DNA of 6,813 nt from Limnobacter sp. (GTDB lineage: Bacteria > Pseudomonadota > Gammaproteobacteria > Burkholderiales > Burkholderiaceae_B): NCBI GenBank assembly GCA_012032215.1, contig JAAURO010000093.1, positions 1 through 6,813 of the forward strand. The letters are read 5' to 3'. The position numbers and the translations under genes were made by a program. Shown here in pieces: positions 4,852 to 6,813 of this stretch. The notes beneath the pieces were generated by a model. That model was not told the origin of the DNA and made no database searches. It saw only the letters and a program-made list of their open reading frames with translations. Positions within the stretch are counted from its first letter, which is position 1. Each line of letters opens with the position of its first letter.

Positions 4852-6039
4852 TTAAGCCAACGCAGCGGCAATGCGCTGCATGGCTTTTTGCAGGTTGTCC
4901 ATGCTGGTGGCAAACGAAATACGAAAATAGCCTTCAGCACCAAAAGCCGAACCAGGCACCACCGCCACACCCGCATCCAGCAGGTAAGCCGTCAGCTCTA
5001 AATCGTTGGCAGCGCGAATTTTGCCAGCAGCAGCCAGTTTTTCAATGGCCTGGCGGGCATCGGCAAAACAGTAAAACGCGCCTTCAGCCTTCAGGCAGCG
5101 CAGGCCCGGAATGGCATTAATGGCCTGCGTAACATACTCGTTGCGCTCGCGGAAAGCCTGCACCATAGGCTTCAAACAGGATTGATCACCGGCTAGCGCC
5201 TCGGTAGCCGCCACTTGCGAAATGGAAGTAGGGTTAGAGGTAGACTGGCTTTGCAGGTTGGTCATGGTGGCAATCAGCTTGGCCGGGCCAGCCGCAAAGC
5301 CAATGCGCCAGCCAGTCATGCTGTAGGCCTTCGAAACCCCGTTCAGCACCACCGTGCGGTCTTTCAGCGCCGGGCAGGCGTTCACAATGTTCACAAACGG
5401 CTTGTCGTGCAAATTAATGTGCTCGTACATGTCGTCGGTGGCAATCAGAATATCGGGGTGCTTAAGCAGCACCTCGCCCAAGGCCGCCAGTTCTTCGCGG
5501 GTGTACACCGCACCAGTAGGGTTGCTGGGGCTGTTGATCATGAACATGCGGGTTTTGGGGGTAATGGCAGCTTCCAGCTGGGCAGGGGTAATTTTAAAAC
5601 CCTGCTCGATGCCAGCCAGCACCAGTTTGGGTACACCTTCGGCAATGTCCACAATGTCGGCATAACTTACCCAGTAAGGCGCGGGTATTACCACCTCGTC
5701 ACCGGGGTTAATGGTGGCCAGCACCAGGTTAAAAATGCACTGCTTGCCGCCCACACCCACCACAATCTCGTTGGGCGCATACTCTAGCTGGTTGTCACGC
5801 TTGAATTTGTCGATTACCGCTTTTTTTAATTCAACCGTGCCGCCCACCGCAGTGTACTTGGTAAAACCGGCATCTACCGCCTTTTTGGCAGCCGCCTTAA
5901 TGTGGTCAGGGGTGTCGAAATCTGGCTCGCCTGCGCCCAGGCCGATGATGTCTTTGCCCTCGGCCTTAAGCTGCGCCGCGCGTGCGGTCACTGCCAGGGT
6001 AGGAGAAGGCTTGATTTTGAGTGCACGTTTTGAAAGCAT
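4852..6039 (-). CDS. Pyridoxal-phosphate-dependent aspartate-type aminotransferase (class I/II, fold type I)
   Basis: This complete 395-residue protein is of normal length for prokaryotic aspartate aminotransferases of the I-gamma/1b type, which convert aspartate and 2-oxoglutarate to oxaloacetate and glutamate in the cytoplasm; some members also transaminate prephenate. Seen in order: GLGAGEPDFDTP (33-44), the GAFTKY-like turn GFTKYTAVGG (58-67), PAPYWVSY (119-126, W123 stacking on the cofactor), NSPSNPTG (169-176, N173), ATDDMYEHI (200-208, D202 and Y205 contacting PLP), NGVSKAYSMTGWRIG (233-247, Schiff-base K237, phosphate-binding R245) and YFRISFA (371-377, carboxylate-binding R373). All key residues are present. 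The start MLSKRALKIKPSPTLAV is the usual family N-terminus; the ribosome site is weak. It is divergent from uvrB. Names used for such genes include aspC and aatA; alanine or other side activity cannot be excluded. Confidence 0.93.
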   Translation of the reverse strand: MLSKRALKIKPSPTLAVTARAAQLKAEGKDIIGLGAGEPDFDTPDHIKAAAKKAVDAGFTKYTAVGGTVELKKAVIDKFKRDNQLEYAPNEIVVGVGGKQCIFNLVLATINPGDEVVIPAPYWVSYADIVDIAEGVPKLVLAGIEQGFKITPAQLEAAITPKTRMFMINSPSNPTGAVYTREELAALGEVLLKHPDILIATDDMYEHINLHDKPFVNIVNACPALKDRTVVLNGVSKAYSMTGWRIGFAAGPAKLIATMTNLQSQSTSNPTSISQVAATEALAGDQSCLKPMVQAFRERNEYVTQAINAIPGLRCLKAEGAFYCFADARQAIEKLAAAGKIRAANDLELTAYLLDAGVAVVPGSAFGAEGYFRISFATSMDNLQKAMQRIAAALA

Positions 6040-6090
6040 GGTATTTTTGGCTACCCGAAGAAAAATGAAAAAATTTTAGAAAGTCAAGAC

Positions 6091-6119
6091 TGGAATCTTG
6101 CAGGGTAAACGCGCATAAT
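6091..6119 (+). promoter_or_regulatory. Candidate uvrB promoter
   Basis: CATAAT (6114-6119) is a 5-of-6 -10 box; 17 bases upstream TGGAAT (6091-6096) is a poor -35. Initiation near 6126 would give a leader of under 20 bases. No canonical SOS box (CTGT-N8-ACAG) is present: the nearest match is CTG-N8-CAG at 6090-6103, two bases too short. The -10 lies in the middle of the palindrome at 6105-6129. Confidence 0.35.
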
Positions 6120-6129
6120 GCCCGTTTAC
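6105..6129. promoter_or_regulatory. Near-perfect 25-bp palindrome in the aminotransferase/uvrB divergent region
   Basis: Arms GTAAACG (6105-6111) and CGTTTAC (6123-6129) are exact inverted repeats, and the inner GCAT (6113-6116) and ATGC (6118-6121) also pair around the central A6117. Eleven of twelve symmetric positions match; only C6112/C6122 does not. It spans the candidate uvrB -10 box, 14 bases before the uvrB ATG, which is where a dimeric repressor would bind. The regulator is unknown to me. Confidence 0.5.
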
Positions 6130-6143
6130 ATCAGCAGTTTAGC

Positions 6144-6813
6144 ATGTCCACCGGATTCATTTCCTACCCAAACAGCCCTTACCAGCTGTTCCGCCCCTAC
6201 CCCCCGGCCGGCGATCAACCTGCCGCCATTCAGGGGCTTGTGAGCGGCATTTCCGACGGCCTCAGCTTTCAAACCCTGCTAGGGGTTACTGGCTCGGGCA
6301 AAACCTTCACCATGGCCAACGTCATTGCCCAAACTGGCCGCCCTGCCCTGGTGCTGGCCCCCAACAAAACCCTGGCCGCGCAGCTGTATTCTGAAATGCG
6401 CGAGTTTTTCCCCAAAAACGCGGTGGAATATTTTGTTAGCTACTACGATTACTACCAACCCGAAGCCTACGTACCTTCGCGCGATTTGTTCATTGAAAAA
6501 GACTCTTCCATCAACGAACACATCGAACAAATGCGCCTTTCGGCCACCAAAAGCCTGATTGAAAGGCGCGACACCATTATTGTTGGCACCGTTAGCTGCA
6601 TTTACGGCCTGGGCAACCCCAGCGATTACCACGCCATGGTACTTACCGTGCGCCAAGGCGACCAGTTAAGCCAACGCGACATTCTAAAGCGCCTGATTGG
6701 CATGCAATACAAGCGCAACGACTTAGAGTTCACACGGGGCACTTTCCGCGTGCGCGGCGACACCATCGACATTTACCCCGCCGAGCACTCCGATTTGGCC
6801 GTGCGCCTGGAGC
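6144..6813 (+). CDS. uvrB: UvrABC excinuclease subunit B, 5' part (runs off the window)
   Basis: The first 223 residues of UvrB are present, about a third of the normal protein of roughly 670-700. UvrB is the ATP-dependent damage-verification subunit of nucleotide excision repair: it is loaded by UvrA, opens DNA with a beta-hairpin and recruits UvrC. Visible features: [14 protein letters not shown] (16-29), Walker A GVTGSGKT (47-54), [13 protein letters not shown] (69-81), the beta-hairpin region with [12 protein letters not shown] (100-111) holding the damage-probing tyrosines, [18 protein letters not shown] (118-135), [11 protein letters not shown] (147-157) and [13 protein letters not shown] (200-212). 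All are intact, with no frameshift. The ATG at 6144 places the start at the usual distance before the FRPYxPxGDQP motif; no good ribosome site is seen, perhaps because the leader is short. Confidence 0.97.
   Translation, partial: MSTGFISYPNSPYQLFRPYPPAGDQPAAIQGLVSGISDGLSFQTLLGVTGSGKTFTMANVIAQTGRPALVLAPNKTLAAQLYSEMREFFPKNAVEYFVSYYDYYQPEAYVPSRDLFIEKDSSINEHIEQMRLSATKSLIERRDTIIVGTVSCIYGLGNPSDYHAMVLTVRQGDQLSQRDILKRLIGMQYKRNDLEFTRGTFRVRGDTIDIYPAEHSDLAVRLE

Noticed and set aside
5215..5787. A 190-codon plus-strand frame
   Set aside because: It is antisense to the aminotransferase, and its His/Gly/Val-rich composition is typical of such shadows.
6090..6103. LexA/SOS box before uvrB
   Set aside because: The match is CTG-N8-CAG, two bases shorter than the canonical CTGT-N8-ACAG (CTG-N10-CAG), so it does not fit LexA spacing.
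6279..6656. A 125-codon minus-strand frame
   Set aside because: It is antisense to uvrB, whose Walker A and beta-hairpin motifs are in the plus frame.

Overview
The window looks like a chromosomal segment from a beta-proteobacterium, most likely Burkholderiales. The pointers are the divergent aminotransferase/uvrB pair (a neighbourhood I associate with that order), moderate GC content, a DUF3047 protein, and a tRNA-Asn gene with encoded CCA. The assignment is an inference from gene content; there is no rRNA or marker to settle it.

Layout from left to right. Positions 2-370 hold the C-terminal part of an IS5-family transposase that lacks its last catalytic segment. A sigma70-like promoter (388-417) then leads into a plus-strand gene row: a family-2 glycosyltransferase of the rSAM/selenodomain-associated type 2 (462-1199), overlapping by ATGA a DUF2064 nucleotidyltransferase-like protein of type 1 (1196-1807, with a displaced C-terminal tail to 1880), then an exported DUF3047 protein (1911-2864). 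Converging on it from the minus strand are two exported proteins I do not recognise: a frameshifted protein of about 330 residues (3182-4234 as read) and a 129-residue six-cysteine protein (2757-3146). A gap of about 330 bp follows, then tRNA-Asn(GUU) on the minus strand (4618-4693) with a clear promoter and a strong intrinsic terminator. A complete class I/II (aspartate-type) aminotransferase lies on the minus strand (4852-6039). The 5' part of uvrB starts at 6144 on the plus strand and runs off the window. The 104-bp divergent region contains a nearly perfect 25-bp palindrome.

How the genes relate: the two selenodomain-associated transferases and the DUF3047 gene are spaced like one transcription unit. 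The two minus-strand exported proteins look like a second unit. The aminotransferase, uvrB and tRNA-Asn are housekeeping genes. The striking feature of the middle region is that three consecutive long genes (DUF2064, DUF3047 and the large exported protein) each appear to carry one extra base near the 3' end, while the flanking housekeeping genes are intact. Either this stretch has sequence errors at short homopolymers or this accessory block is decaying. I found no CRISPR, toxin-antitoxin, phage-defence or clearly new multi-gene system.
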